Assembly (NCBI GenBank): GCA_014218235.1
Contig: CM024753.1
Coordinates: 4,712,001 to 4,776,000, forward strand
Direction: 5' to 3'
DNA: 64,000 bases
Source of the DNA: Colocasia esculenta
Lineage: Eukaryota; Streptophyta; Magnoliopsida; Alismatales; Araceae
In this document: positions 11,420-25,717 of the stretch, in pieces
How the letters are laid out: every line of letters starts with the position of its first letter
Position numbering within the stretch: the stretch's first letter is position 1
Made by a program: the position numbers and the translations under genes
The notes under the pieces: generated by a model
Told to the model about the DNA's origin: nothing
The model's input: the letters and a program-made list of their open reading frames with translations, nothing else
Database searches by the model: none

Positions 11420-12846
11420 AAAAGAATTGGGCATAAATTTTCGCACGGGCATCGGAATCGCTTATGTGACCACAATTCGGAATCGGCACTCCGAGACGGT
11501 GGACAGGGCGCTGGTTTCGCGGAATTCCGTTCTGGGGCCAAAATTCCCCCCGGAGCGTGTGTACTAGTACACCGACTGTCGTACCCTCCGGTCGGACGCA
11601 GATATTTATTCACCCTAGGGTCGGATTTGCCCGCGAGGCCACAATTCAGAATCAGCACTTCGACCTGGTCGGTAAATGGTCGCATTCGGTGATTTTCGGT
11701 CCGGCGCCCAAATTTCTCTCCGGGAGCGCGGTCGCAGGCTGCCGATGCGATCGCATACGGACATCGCTTCGCTCAAACAGGCATAACTTTTCGCTCGGTT
11801 ATCGGAATCGCTTATAAGACCCCAATTCGGAATCAGCACTCAGAGGCACTCGATGCTCCCTTATTGCCTCAGGTGATAAGACGTCATTTCGGGGTCAAAA
11901 AACCTTCGTTTCGCACTCTGAAATTGCGATTCTAGCCAACGATCTCCCCTATTCCAAGGTTTTTTGGCCGTAGCGACTCCCTCGATTACGCGAATCGCTG
12001 ACGGAGCCCACACGCGGAGCCGCCCAGTCACAGCGATCGGAAGTCATGTTCAACTCGATGCGAGATCTCCTCCCCAGGTCGTGGATATGGGTGCACGAAC
12101 ATCGCCGATATAGTCACCCCCTGCGGTTTATTCCCACCTCTTCAGCGAAAGAATTGGGCATAACATTCCGCACTGGCATCAGAATCGCTTATGTGACCAC
12201 AATTCGGAATCGGCACTCCGAGACGGTCGACAGGGCTCTGGTTTCGAAGAATTCCATTCCGCGGCCAAAATTCCCCCCTGGAGCGTGTGTACTAGTACAC
12301 CGACTGCCGTACCCTCCGGTCGGAAGCGAATATTTATTCGCCCAGGGGTCGGAACCGCCCGCGAGGCACCAATTCAGAATCGGCACTTCGACCCCGTCGG
12401 TAAATGGTCACATTCGGAGATTTCCGGTCCGGCGCCCAAATTCCTCCCCAGGAGCGCGGTCGGAGGCTGCCGATGCGATCGCATACGGACAACGCTTAGC
12501 TCAAACAGGCATAACTTTTCGCTCGGTTATCGGAATCGCTTATAAGACCCCAATTCGGAATCGGCACTCAGAGGCGCTCGACGCCCCCTTATTACCTTAG
12601 GTTATAAGACGTCATTTCGGGGTCGAAAAACCTTCGTTTCGCACTCCGAAATTGCGATTCTAGCCGACGATCTCCCCTATTCCAAGGTTTTTTTGGCCGT
12701 AGCGACTCCCTTGATTACGCAAATCGCTGGCGGAGCCCACATGCGGAGCCGCCCAGTCACAGCGATCAGAAGTCGGGTTCAACTCGACGCGAGATCTCCT
12801 CCCCAGGTTGTGGATATGGGTGTCCAAACATCGCTCATATAGTCAT

Positions 12847-14308
12847 CCCCTGCGGTTTATTCCCACCCCTACAGCGGAAGAATTCGGCATAACTTTCCGC
12901 ATGGGCATCGGAATCGCTTATGTGACCACAATTCCGAATCGGCACTCCGAGACGGTCGACAGGGCACTGGTTTCGCGGAATTCCGTTCCGGGGCAGAAAT
13001 CCCCTCCGGAGCGTGTGTATTAGTACACCGACTACAGTACCCTCCGGTCTGACGCAGATATTTATTCGCCCGTGGGTCTGAACCGCCCGCGAGGCCCCAA
13101 TTAAGAATCGACACTTCGACCCGGTCGGTAAATGGTCACATTCGATGATTTCCGGTCCGGCGCCCAAATTCCTCTCCGGGAGCGCGGTCGCAGGCTGCCG
13201 ATGCGATCGCATACGGACACCGCTTCGCTCAAACAGGCATAACTTTTCGCTCGGTTATCGGAATCGCTTATAAGACCCCAATTCGGAATCGGCACTCAGA
13301 GGCGCTCGACGGACCCTTATTGCCTCAGGCGATCAGACGTCGTTTCGGGGTTGAAAAACCTTCGTTTCGCACTCTGAAATTGCAATTCTAGCTGACGATC
13401 TCCCCTATTCCAAGGTTTTTTGGCCGTAGCGACTCCCTCGATTACGCGAATCGCTGACGGAGCCCACACGCGGAGCCGCCCAGTCACAGTGATTGGAAGT
13501 CATGTTCAACTCGATGCGAGATCTCCTCCCCAGGTCGTGGATATGGGTGCCCGAACATCGCCGATATAGTCACCCCCTGCGGTTTATTCCCACCCCTACA
13601 GCGGAAGAATTCGGCATAACTTTCCGCATGGGCATCGGAATCGCTTATGTGACCACAATTCCGAATCGGCACTCCGAGACGGTCGACAGGGCACTGGTTT
13701 CGCGGAATTCCGTTCCGGGGCAGAAATCCCCTCCGGAGCGTGTGTATTAGTACACCGACTACAGTACCCTCCGGTCTGACGCAGATATTTATTCGCCCGT
13801 GGGTCTGAACCGCCCGCGAGGCCCCAATTAAGAATCGACACTTCGACCCGGTCGGTAAATGGTCACATTCGATGATTTCCGGTCCGGCGCCCAAATTCCT
13901 CTCCGGGAGCGCGGTCGCAGGCTGCCGATGCGATCGCATACGGACACCGCTTCGCTCAAACAGGCATAACTTTTCGCTCGGTTATCGGAATCGCTTATAA
14001 GACCCCAATTCGGAATCGGCACTCAGAGGCGCTCGACGGACCCTTATTGCCTCAGGCGATCAGACGTCGTTTCGGGGTTGAAAAACCTTCGTTTCGCACT
14101 CTGAAATTGCAATTCTAGCTGACGATCTCCCCTATTCCAAGGTTTTTTGGCCGTAGCGACTCCCTCGATTACGCGAATCGCTGACGGAGCCCACACGCGG
14201 AGCCGCCCAGTCACAGTGATTGGAAGTCATGTTCAACTCGATGCGAGATCTCCTCCCCAGGTCGTGGATATGGGTGCCCGAACATCGCCGATATAGTCAC
14301 CCCCTGCG
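12847..14308 (+). repeat. Identical tandem duplication (period 727 bp)
   Basis: The segment from about 12847 to 13581 reappears at 13574-14308 with no difference that I could find. It keeps private variants such as CCCTACAGCGG, GAATTCGGCATAAC, GTGTATTAGTACACC (a broken 14-bp palindrome) and CGTGGGTCTGAACC. The copied block is slightly longer than one monomer, as expected from one unequal exchange. Confidence 0.9.
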
Positions 14309-15682
14309 GTTGATTCCCACCCCTTCAGCGAAAGAATTGGGTATAACATTCCGCACTGGCATCAGAATCGCTTATGTGACCACAATTCGGAATCGGCACT
14401 CAGAGACGATCGACAGGGCTCTGGTTTTGAAGAATTCTGTTCCGCAGCCAAAATTCCCCCCCGGAGCGTGTGTAGTAGTACACCGACTGCCGTACCCTCC
14501 GGTCGGAAGCGGATATTTATTCGCCCAGGGGTCGGAACCGCCCGCGAGGCCCCAATTCAGAATCGTCACTTCGACCCCGTCGGTAAATGGTCACATTCGG
14601 AGATTTCCGGTCCGGCGCCCAAATTCCTCACCAGGAGTGCGGTCGCAGGCTGCTGATGTGATCGCATACGGACAACGCTTTGCTTAAACTGGCATAACTT
14701 TTTGCTCGGTTATCGCAATCGCTTATAAGAACCCAATTCGGAATCGGCACTCAGAGGCGCTCGACGCCCCCGCATTACCTTAGGCGATAAGACGTCGTGT
14801 TGTGGTCAAAAAACCTTCATTTCGAACTCCGAAAATGCGATTCTAGCCGACGATCTCCCCTATTCCATGGTTTTTTGGCCGTATCGACTCCCTCGATTAC
14901 GCGAATCGCTGGCGGAGCCCACACGCGGAGCTGCCCAGTCACAGCGATCGGAAGTCGTGTTCAACTCGACGCGAGATCTTCTCCCCAGGTCGTGGATATG
15001 GGTGCCCGAACATCGCCGATATAGTCACCCCTGCGGTTTATTCCCACCCCATCAGCGAAAGAATTGGGCATAACTTTCCACACGGGCATCGGAATCGCTT
15101 ATGTGACCACAATTCGGAATCGGCATTCTGAGACTGTGCAAAGGGCACTGGTTTCGCGGAATTCCGTTCTGCGGCAAAAAATCCCACCGGAGTGTGTGTA
15201 CTAGTACACCGACTGTCGTACCCTCCGGTCGGACGCGGATATTTACTCACCCGGGGGTCGGAACTGCCCGCGAGGCCCCAATTCAGAATCGACACTTCGA
15301 CCCGGTCGGTAAATGGTCGCATTTGGAGATTTCCGGTCCGGCGCTCAAATTCCTCTCTGGGAGCGCGGTCGCTGGCTGCCGATGCGATCGCATACGGACA
15401 CCGCTTCGCTCAAACAGGTATAACTTTTCGCTCGGTTATCGAAATCGCTTATAAGACCCCAATTCGGAATCGGCACTCAGAGGCGCTCGACTCCCCGTTA
15501 TTGCCTCAGGTGATAAGACGTCATTTTGGGGTCGAAAAACCTTCGTTTCGCACTCTGAAATTGCGATTCTAGCCGACGATCTCCCCTATTCCAAGGTTTT
15601 TTGGCCGTAGCGACTCCCTCGATTACGCGAATCACTGACGGAACCCACACGCGGAGCCGCCCAGTCACAGCGATCGGAAGTC

Positions 15683-18594
15683 ATGTTCAACTCGACGCGA
15701 GATCTCCTCCCCAGGTCGTGGATATGGGTGCCCGAACATCGTCGATATAGTCACCCCCTGCGGTTTATTCCCACCCCTTCAGCGAAAGAATTGGGCATAA
15801 CATTGCGCACGGGCATCAGAATCGCTTATATGACCAAAATTCGGAATCGGCACTCCGAGACGGTCAACAGGGCTGTGGTTTCGCAGAATTCCGTTCCACG
15901 GCCAAAATTCCCACCCGGAGCGTGTGTACTAGTACACCGACTGTCGTACCCTCCGGTCGGAAGCGGATATTTATTCGCCCAGGGGTCGGAACCGCCCGCG
16001 AGGCCCCAATTCAGAATCGGCACTTCGACCCCGTCGGTAAATGGTCACATTCGGAAATTTCAGGTCCGGCGCCCAAATTCCTCACCAGGAGCGCGGTCGG
16101 AGGCTGCCGTTGCGATCGCATACGAACAACGCTTCACTCAAACAGGCATAACTTTTCGCTCGGTTATCGGAATCGCTTATAAGACCCCAATTCGGAATCG
16201 GCACTCAGAGGCGCTAGACGCCGCCTTATTACCTTAGGTGATAAGACGTCGTTTCGGGGTCGAAAAACGTTCGTTTCGCACTCCGAAATTGCGATTCTAG
16301 CCGACGATCTCCCCTATTCCAAGATTTTTTTGGACGTAGCGACTCCCTTGATTACGCAAATCGCTGGCGGAGCCCACATGCGGAGCCGCCCAGTCACAGC
16401 GATCAGAAGTCGGGTTCAACTCAACGCGAGATCTCCTCCCCAGGTTGTGGATATGGGTGTCCGAACATCGCTGATATAGTCATCCCCTGCGGTTTATTCC
16501 CACCCCTTCAGCGGAAGAATTGGGCATAACTTTCCGCACGGGCATCGGAATCTTTTATGTGACCACAATTCGGAATCGGCATTCTGAGACGGTGGAAAGG
16601 GCGCTGGTTTCTCGGAATTCCGTTCTGCGGCAAAAATTCCCACCGGAGCGTGTGTACTAGTACACCGACTGTCGTACCCTCCGGTCGGACGCGAATATTT
16701 ATTCACCCGGGGGTCGGAACTGCCCGCGAGGCCCCAATTCAGAATCGGCACTTCGACCCAGTCGGTAAATGGTCGCATTCGGTGATTTTCGGTCCGGCGC
16801 CCAAATTCCACTCCGGGAGCGCGGTCGCAGGCTGCCGATGCGATCGCATACGGACACCGCTACGCTCAAACAGGCATAACTTTTTGCTCGGTTATCGGAA
16901 TCGCTTATAAGACCCCAATTCGGAATCAGCACTCAGAGGCGCTCGACAATCCCTTATTGCCTCAAGCGATAAGACGTCATTTCGGGGTCGAAAAACCTTC
17001 GTTTCGCACTCTGAAATTGCGATTCTAGCCGACGATCTCCCCTATTCCAAGGTTTTTTGGCCGTAGCGACTCCCTCGATTACGCGAATCGCTGACGGAAC
17101 CCACACGCGGAGCCGCCCAGTCACAGCGATCGGAAGTCATGTTCAACTCGACGCGAGATCTCCTCCCCAGGTCATGGATATGGGTGCCCGAATATCGCCG
17201 ATATAGTCACCCCCTGCGGTTTATTCCCACCCCTTCAGCGAAAGAATTGGGCATAACATTCCGCACGGGCATCAGAATCGCTTATGTGACCAAAATTCAG
17301 AATCGGCACTCCGAGACGGTCGACAGGGCTCTGGTTTCGCAGAATTCCGTTCCGTGGCCAAAATTCCCACCAGGAGCGTGTGTACTAGTACACCGAATGC
17401 CGTACCCTCCGGTCGGAAGCGGATATTTATTCGCCCGGGGGTCGGAACCGCCCGCGAGGCCCTAATTCAGAATCGGCACTTCGACCCGGTTGGTAAATGG
17501 TCACATTCGGAGATTTCCGGTCCGGCGCCCAAATTCCTCACCAGGAGCGCGGTCGGAGGGTGCCGTTGCGATCGCATACGGACAACGTTTCGCTCAAACA
17601 GGCATAACTTTTCGCTCGGTTATCGGAATCGCTTATAAGACCCCAATTCGGAATCGGCACTCAGAGGCGCTAGACGCCGCCTTATTACCTTAGGTGATAA
17701 GACGTCGTTTCGTGGTCGAAAAACGTTCGTTTCGCACTCCAAATTTGCGATTCTAGCCGACGATCTCCCCTATTCCTAGGTTTTTTTGGCCGTAGCGACT
17801 CCCTTGATTACGCAAATCGCTGGCGGAGCCCACATGCGGAGCCGCCCAGTCACAACGATCGGAAGTCGGGTTCAACTCAACGCGAGATCTCCTCCCCAGG
17901 TTGTGGATATGGGTGTCCGAACATCGCTGATATAGTCATCCCCTGCGGTTTATTCCCACCCCTTCAGCGGAAGAATTGGGCATAACTTTCCGCACGGGCA
18001 TCGGAATCGCTTATGTGACCACAATTCCGAATCGGCACTCCGAGACGGTCGACAGGGCGCTGGTTTCGCGGAATTCCGTTCTGCGGCAAAAATTCCCCCC
18101 GGAGCGTGTGTACTAGTACACCGACTGTCGTACCCTCCGATCGGACGCGGATATTTATTCACCCGGGGGTCGGAACTGCCTGCGAGGCCCCAATTCAAAA
18201 TCGACACTTCAACCTGGTCGGTAAATGGTCGCATTCGGTGATTTTCGGTCCGGCGCCCAAATTCCTCTCCGGGAGCGCGGTCGCAGGCTGCCGATGCGAT
18301 CGCATACGGACACCGCTTCGCTCAAACAGGCATAACTTTTCGCTCGGTTATCGGAATCGCATATAAGAACCCAATTCGGAATCAGCACTCAGAGGCGCTC
18401 GATGCTCCCTTACTGCCTCAGGCGATAAGACGTTGTTTCGGCGTTGAAAAACCTTCGTTTCGCACTCTGAAATTGTGATTCTAGCCGACGATCTCCCCTA
18501 TTCCATGGTTTTTTTGCCGTAGCGACTCCCTCGATTACGCGAATCACTGACGGAGCCCACACGCGGAGCCGCCCAGTCACAGCGATCGGAAGTC
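15683..18594 (+). repeat. Two-monomer higher-order repeat (1,456 bp)
   Basis: Anchors 15683 and 17139 carry GTCATGTTCAACTCGACG. Anchors 16412 and 17868 carry GTCGGGTTCAACTCAACG with GATATAGTCATCCCCTGC. The two dimers are exactly 1,456 bp apart. Partial traces continue on both sides (12046/12775; 18595/19324). This shows homogenisation by dimer units in this stretch. Confidence 0.75.
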
Positions 18595-19137
18595 ATGTTC
18601 AACTCGATGCTAGATCTCCTCCCCAGGTCGTGGATATGGGTGCTCGAACATCGCCTATATAGTCACCCCCTGCGGTTTATTCCCACCCCTTCAGCGAAAG
18701 AATTGGGCATAACATTCCGCACTGGCATCAGAATCGCTTATGTGACCACAATTCGGAATCGGCACTCCGAGACAGTCGACAGGGCTCTGGTTTTGAAGAA
18801 TTCCGTTCCGCGGCCAAAATTCCCCCCTGGAGCGTGTGTACTAGTACACCGACTGCCGTACCCTCCGGTCGGAAGCGGATATTTATTCGCCCAGGGGTCG
18901 GAACCGCCCGCGAGGCCCCAATTCAGAATCGGCACTTCGACCCCGCCGGTAAATGGTCACATTCGGAGATTTCCGGTCCGGCGCCCAAATTCCTCACCAG
19001 GAGTGCGGTCGCAGGCTGCTGATGCGATCGCATACGGACAACGCTTCGCTCAAACAGGCATAACTTTTCGCTCGGTTATCGGAATCGCTTATAAGACCCC
19101 AATTCGGAATCGGCACTCAGATGCGCTCGACGTCTCC

Positions 19138-19156
19138 TTATTACCTTAGGTAATAA
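19138..19156. other. Satellite stem-loop, TTATTACC / GGTAATAA form
   Basis: TTATTACCTTAGGTAATAA occupies the same monomer position as the 2358 stem-loop. Two positions on each arm differ from that copy, yet the pairing stays perfect. Confidence 0.85.
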
Positions 19157-20778
19157 GACGTCGTTTTAGGGTCGAAAAACCTTCGTTTCGCACTCTGAAA
19201 TTGCGATTCTTGCCGACGATCTCCCCTATTCCAAGGTTTTTTTGGCCGTAGCGACTCCCTTGATTACGCAAATCGCTGGCGGATCCCACATGCGGAGCCG
19301 CCCAGTCACAACGATCGGAAGTCATGTTCAACTCGACGCGAGATCTCCTCCCCAGGTTGTGGATATGGGTGTCCGAACATCGCTGATATAGTCACCCCCT
19401 GCGGTTTATTCCCACCCCTTCAGCAGAAGAATTGGGCATAACTTTCCGCACGGGCATCGGAATCGCTTATGTGACCACAATTCCGAATAGGCACTCCAAG
19501 ACGGTCGACAGGGCGCTGGTTTCGCGGAATTCCTTTCCGGGGCAGAAATCCCCTCCGGAGCGTGTGTACTAGTACACCGACTACAGTACCCTCCGGTCGG
19601 ACGCAGATATTTATTCGCCCGGGGGTCGGAACCGCCTGTGAGGCCCCAATTTAGAATCGGCACTTCGACCCGGTCGGTAAATGGTCGCATTCGGAGATTT
19701 CCGGTCCGGCGCCCAAATTACTTTCCGGGAGCGCGGTCGCAGGCTGCCGATGCGATCGCATATGGACACCGCTTTGCTCAAACATGCATAAGTTTTCGCT
19801 CGGTTATCGGTATGGCTTATAAGACCCCAATTCGGAATTGGCACTCAGAGGCGCTCGACGCTCCCTTATTGTCTCAGGCAATAAGACGTCGTTTCGGGGT
19901 CGAAAAATCTTCATTTCGCACTCCGAAATTGCGATTCTAGCCGACGATCTCCCCTATTCCAAGGTTTTTTGGCCGTAGCGACTCACTCGATTACGCGAAT
20001 CGCTGGCGGAGCCCACAGGCGGAGCCGCCCAGTCACAGCGATCGGAAGTCATGTTCAACTCGACGCGAGATCTCCTCCCCAGGTCGTGGATATGGGTGCC
20101 CGAACATCGCCGATATAGTCACCCCCTGCGGTTTATTCCCACCCCTTCAGCGGAAGAATTGGGCATAACTTTCCACACGGGCATCGGAATCGCTTATGTG
20201 ACCGCAATTCCGAATCGGCACTCCGAGACGATCGACAGGGTGCTAGTTTCGCAGAATTCCGTTCCGGGGCCAAAATTCCCCCCGGAGCGTGTGTACTAGT
20301 ACACCGACTACAGTACCCTCCGGTCGGACGCAGATATTTATTCGCCCGGGGGTCGGAACCGCCCGCGAGGCCCCAATTCAGAATTGGCATTTCGTCCCAG
20401 TCGGTAAATGGTCGCATTCGGAGATTTCTGGTCCGGCGCCCAAATTCCTCTCCGGGAGCGCGGTCGCAGGCTGCCGATGCGATAGCATACGAACACCGCT
20501 TCTCTCAAACATGCATAACTTTTCGCTCGGTTATCGGAATCGCTTATAAGAGCCCAATTCGGAATCGGCACTCAGAGGCGCTCGACGCCCACTTATTGTC
20601 TCAAGCAAGAAGACGTCGTTTCGGGGTCGAAAAATCATCGTTTCGCACTCTAAAATTGCGATTCTAGCCGAAGATCTCCCCTATTCCAAGATTTTTTTGG
20701 TCGTAGCGACTCCCTCGATTACGCGAATCGCTGGCGGAGCCCACACGCGGAGCCGTCCAGTCACAGCGATCGGATGTC

Positions 20779-21106
20779 GTGTTCAGCTCGACACGAGATC
20801 TCCTCTCCAGGTTGTGGATATGGGTGTCCGAACATCGCCGATATAGTCACCCCCTGCGGTTTATTCCAACCCCTTCAGCGGAAGAATTGGGCATAATTTT
20901 CCACACGGGCATCAGAATCGCTTATGTGACAACAATTCCGAATCGACACTCCGAGACGGTCGACAGGGCGCTGGTTTCGCGGAATTCCGTTCCAGGGCCA
21001 AATTTTCCCCTATTCCAAGGTTTTTTGGCCGTAGCGACTCCCTCGATTACGCGAATCACTGGCGGAGCCCACACGTGGAGCCGCCCAGTCACAGCGATCG
21101 GAAGTC
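20779..21106 (+). repeat. Truncated monomer (about 400 bp deleted)
   Basis: GGGCCAAATTTT joins directly to CCCCTATTCCAAGG at about 21003, skipping from the C-tract region to just before the T-tract. The palindrome, subunit B and most of subunit C are gone. The next monomer follows in normal phase. Confidence 0.9.
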
Positions 21107-24100
21107 GTGTTCAACTCGACGCGAGTTCTCCTCCCCAGGTTGTGGATATGGGTGCCCGAACATCGCCGATATAGTCACCCAGTGCGGTTTATTCCACCCC
21201 TTCATCGAAAGACTTGGGCATAACTTTCCGCACGGGCATCGGAATCGCTTATGTGACCACAATTCCGAATCGACACTCTGAGACGGTCGACAGGGCGCTG
21301 GTTTCGCAGAATTCCGTTCCGCGGAAAAAATCCCCCCCGGAACGTGTGTACTAGTACACCGATTGCCGTACCCTCTGGTCGGACGCGGATATTTATTCGC
21401 CCGGGGGTCGGAACCGCCCGCGAGGCACCAATTCACAATCGGCACTTCGACCCGGTCGGTAAATGGTCGCATTCGGAGATTTCCGGTCCGGCGCCCAAAT
21501 TCCTCTCCGGGAGCGCGGTCGTAGGCTGCCGATGCGATCACATACGGACACCGCTTCGCTCAAACAGGCATAACTTTTCGCTCGGTTATCGAAATCGCTT
21601 ATAAGACCCCAATTCGGAATCGGCACTCAAAGGCGCTCGACGCACAGTTATTGTCTCACGTGATAAGACGTCGTTTCGGGGTCGAAAATCTTCGTTTCGC
21701 AGTCCGAAATTGCGATTCTAGCCGACGATCTCCCCTATTCCAAGGTTTTTTAGCCGTAGCGACTCCCTCGATTACGCGAATCACTGGCGAAGCCCACACG
21801 CGGAGCCGCCCTGTCACAGCGATCGGAAGTCGTGTTCAACTCGACGCGAGATCTCCTCCCCAGGTCGTGGATATGGGTGCCCGAACATCGCCGATATAGT
21901 CACCCCCTGCGGTTTATTCCCACCCCTTCAGAGAAAGAATTGGGCATAACATTCCGCACGGGCATCGGAATCGCTTATGTGACCACAATTCCGAATCGGC
22001 ACTCTGAGACAGTCGACAGGGTGCTGGTTTTACGGAATTCCGTTCTGCGGAAAAAATGCACCCCAGAATTTGTGTACTAGTACACCGATTGTCGTACCCT
22101 CCGGTCGGACGCGGATATTTATTCGCCCGGGGGTCGGAACCGCCCGCGAGACACCAATTCAGAATCGGCACTTCGACCCTGTCGGAAAATGGTCGCATTC
22201 GGAGATTTCCGGTCCGGCGCCCAAATTCCTCTCCGGGAGCGCGGTCGCAGGCTGCCGATGCGATCGCATACGGACATCGCTTCGCTCAAACAGTCATAAC
22301 ATTTCGCTCGGTTAACGGAATTGCTTATAAGACCCCAATTCGGAATAGGCACTCAGAGGCGCTCGACGCCCACTTATTGACTCAGTCGATAAGACGTCAT
22401 TTCGGGGTCAAAAACTCTTTGTTTCGCACTCCGAATTTGCGATTCTAGCCGACGATCTACCCTATTCCAAGGTTTTTTGGCCGTAGCGACTCCCTCGATT
22501 ACGCGAATCACTGGCGGAGCCCACACGCGGAGCCGCCCAGTCACAGCGATCGGAAGTCGTGTTCAACTCAACGCGAGATCTCCTCCCCAGGTCGTGGATA
22601 TGGGTTACCGAACATCACCGATAAAGTCACCCCTGTGGTTTATTCCCACCCCTTCAGCGAAAGAATTGGGCATAACTTTCCGCACGGGCATCGAAATCGC
22701 TTTTGTGACCACAATTCGGAATCGGCACTCCGAGACGGTTGGCAGGGCTCTGGTTTCGTGGAATTCCGTTCCACGGTAAAAATTCCCCCCCGGAGCGTGT
22801 GTACTAGTACACCGACTGGCGTAACCTCAGGTCGGACGCGGATATTTATTCGCCTGGGGGTCGGAACCGCCTGCGAGGCCCCAATTCAGAATAGGAACTT
22901 CGACCTGGTCGGAAAATGGTCGCATTCGGAGATTTCCGGTCCGGCGCCCAAATTCCTCTCCGGGAGCGCGGTCCCAGGCTGCCGATGCGATCGCATACGG
23001 ACACCGCTTGGCTCAAACAGCCATAACTTTTCGCTCGGTTATCGGAATCGCTTATAAGACCCCAATTCGGAATCGGCACTCAGAGGCGCTTAACGACCGC
23101 TTATCGCCTCGGACGATAAGAAGTCGTTTTGGGGTCAAAAAATCTTCGTTTCGCACTCCGAAATTGCGATTCTAGCATACGATCTCCCCTATTCCATGGT
23201 TTTTTGGCCGTAGCGACTCCCTCGATTACGCGAATCACTGGCGAAGCCCACACGCGGAGCCGCCCAGTCACAGCGATCGGAGGTCGTGTTCAACTCGACG
23301 CGAGATCTCCTCCCCAGGTTGTGGATATGGGTGTCCGAACATCGCCGATATAGTCACCCTCTACAGTTTATTCTCACCCCTTCAGCGGAAGAATTGGGCA
23401 TAACTTTCCGCACGGGAATCGGAATCGCTTATGTGACAACAATTCAGAATCGGCACTTCGAGACGGTCGACAGGGCGCTGGTTTCATGGAATTCCGTTCC
23501 GGGGCAAAAATTCCCCCCCAGAGCGTGTGTACTAGTACACCGACTACCGTACCCTCAGGTCGGACGCGGATATTTATTCGCCCGGTAGTCGGAACCGCCC
23601 GCGAGGCCCCAATTCAGAATTGGCACTTCGACCCGGTCGGAAAATGGTCGCATTCAGAGATTTCCGGTCCGGCGCCGAAATTCCTCTCCGGGAGCGCGGT
23701 CGCAGGCTGCCGATGCGATCGCATACGGACACCGCTTCGCTCAAACAGGCATAACTTTTCGCTCGGTTATCGGAATCGCTTATAAGACCACAATTCGGAA
23801 TTGGCACTCAGAGGCGCTCGATGCCCCCTTATTGCCTTGGGCGATAAGACGTCATTTCGGGGTCAAAAAATATTCGTTTCGCACTCCGAAATTGCAATTC
23901 TAGCCGACAATCTCCCCTATTCCAAGGTTTTTTGGCCGTAGCGACTCCCTCGATTACACGAATCACTGGCGGAGCACACACGCGGAGCCGCCCAGTCACA
24001 GCGATCGGAAGTCATGTTCAACTCGACGCGAGATCTCCTCCCCAGGTCGTGGATATGGTTTCCTGAACATCGCCGATATAGTCACCCCCTGCGAATTATT

Positions 24101-25420
24101 CCCACCCCTTCAGCGAAAGAATTGGGCATAACTTTCCGCACGGGCATCAGAATCGCTTATGTGAACACAATTCTGAATTGGCACTCCGAGACGGTCGACG
24201 GGGCGCTGGTTTCATAGAATTCCATTCCGCGGCAAAAATTCCCCCCCGAAACGTGTGTACTAGAACACCGACTGCCGTATCCTCCGGTCGGACGCGGATA
24301 TTTATTCGCCCAGGGGTCGGAACCGCCCGCGAGGCCCCAATTCGGAATCGGCACTTCGACCCGGTCGGAAAATGGTCGCATTCAGAGATTTCCGGTCCGG
24401 CACCCAAATTCCTCTCTGGGAGATCGGTCGCAGGCTGCCGATGCGATCGCATACGGACACCGCTTCTCTCAAACAGGCATAACTTTTCGCTCGGTTATCG
24501 GAATCGCTTATAAGACCCAATTCGGAATCGGCACTCAGAGGCTCTCGACGCCCACTTATTACCTCAGGTGATAAGACGTCGTTTCGGGGTCGAACAATCT
24601 TCGTTTCGCACTCCGAAATTGTGATTCTAGCCGACGATCTCCCCTATTCCAAGGTTTTTTGGCCGTAGCGACTCCCTCGATTACGCGAACCACTGGCGGA
24701 GCCCACACGTGTAGCCGCCCCGTCACAGCGATCGGAAGTCGTGTTCAACTCGAAGCGAGATCTCCTCCCCAGATCATGGATATGGGTGCCCGAACATCGC
24801 CAATATAGTCACCCCCTGGGGTTTATTCCCACCCCTTCAGTGAAAGAATTGGGCATAACTTTCCGCACGGACATCGAAATCGCTTATGTGACGACAATTC
24901 CGAATCGGCACTCCGAAACGGTCGACAGGGCACTGGTTTCGCGGAATTCCGTTCCGCGGAAAAAATTCCCTCCCGGAACGTGTGTACTAGTACACCGATT
25001 GCCGTACCCTCCGGTCGGACGCGGATATTTATTCACCCGGGGGTCGGAACATCCCGCGAGGCACCAATTCAGAATCGGCACTTCGACCAGGTCGGAAAAT
25101 GGTCGCATTCGGAGATTTCCGGTCCGACGCCCAAATTCCTCTCCGGGAGCGCGGTCGCAGGCTGCCGATGCGATCGCATACGGACACCGCTTCGCTCAAA
25201 CAGGCATAACTTTTCGCTCGGTTATCGGAATCGCTTATAAGACCCCAATTCGGAATCGGCACTCAGAGGCGCTCGATGCTCCTTTATTGCCTTGGGTGAT
25301 AAGACGTCTTTTCGGGGTCAAAAAATCTTCATTTCCTACTCCGAAATTACGATTCTAGCCGACGATCTCCCCTATTCTAAGGTTTTTTGGCCGTAGCGAC
25401 TCCCTCGATTACGCGAATCG

Positions 25421-25450
25421 CTGGCGGAGCCGCCCAGTCACAGCGATCGG
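25421..25450 (+). repeat. 13-bp deletion between GGAGCC repeats
   Basis: GGCGGAGCCGCCCAG replaces the usual sequence in which GGAGCCCACACGC precedes a second GGAGCC. The loss of one GGAGCC and the bases between the two fits slippage. Confidence 0.8.
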
Positions 25451-25681
25451 AAGTCGTGTTCAACTCGACGCGAGATCTCCTCACCAGGTCGTGGATATGG
25501 GTGCTCAAACATCGCCGATATAGTCACCCCCTGTGGTTTATTCCCACCCCTTCAGCGAAAGAATTGGGCATAACTTTCCGCACGGGCATCGAAATCGCTT
25601 ATGTGACCACAATTCCGAATCGGCACTCCGAGACGGTCGACAGGGCGCTGGTTTCACGGAATTCCGTTCCGGGGCGAAAAT

Positions 25682-25717
25682 CCCCCCCCCCCCCCCCCCC
25701 GCCCCCACCCCCCCCCC
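25682..25717 (+). repeat. Expanded C-tract (36 bp)
   Basis: Nineteen C, then G, five C, A and ten C, where most monomers have 5-8 C. It lies immediately upstream of GGAGCGTGTGTACTAG. Shorter expansions sit at the same monomer position at 1378-1392, 36637-36646, 44472-44484, 47391-47407, 49569-49583, 55278-55292, 56014-56024 and 61084-61097. Exact lengths may be unreliable if the assembly came from long reads. Confidence 0.9.

Noticed and set aside
7980..11436. Open frames of 60-146 codons inside LTR block 1
   Set aside because: They are short, on both strands, unlike Gag-Pol, and not kept in the homologous parts of LTR block 2.
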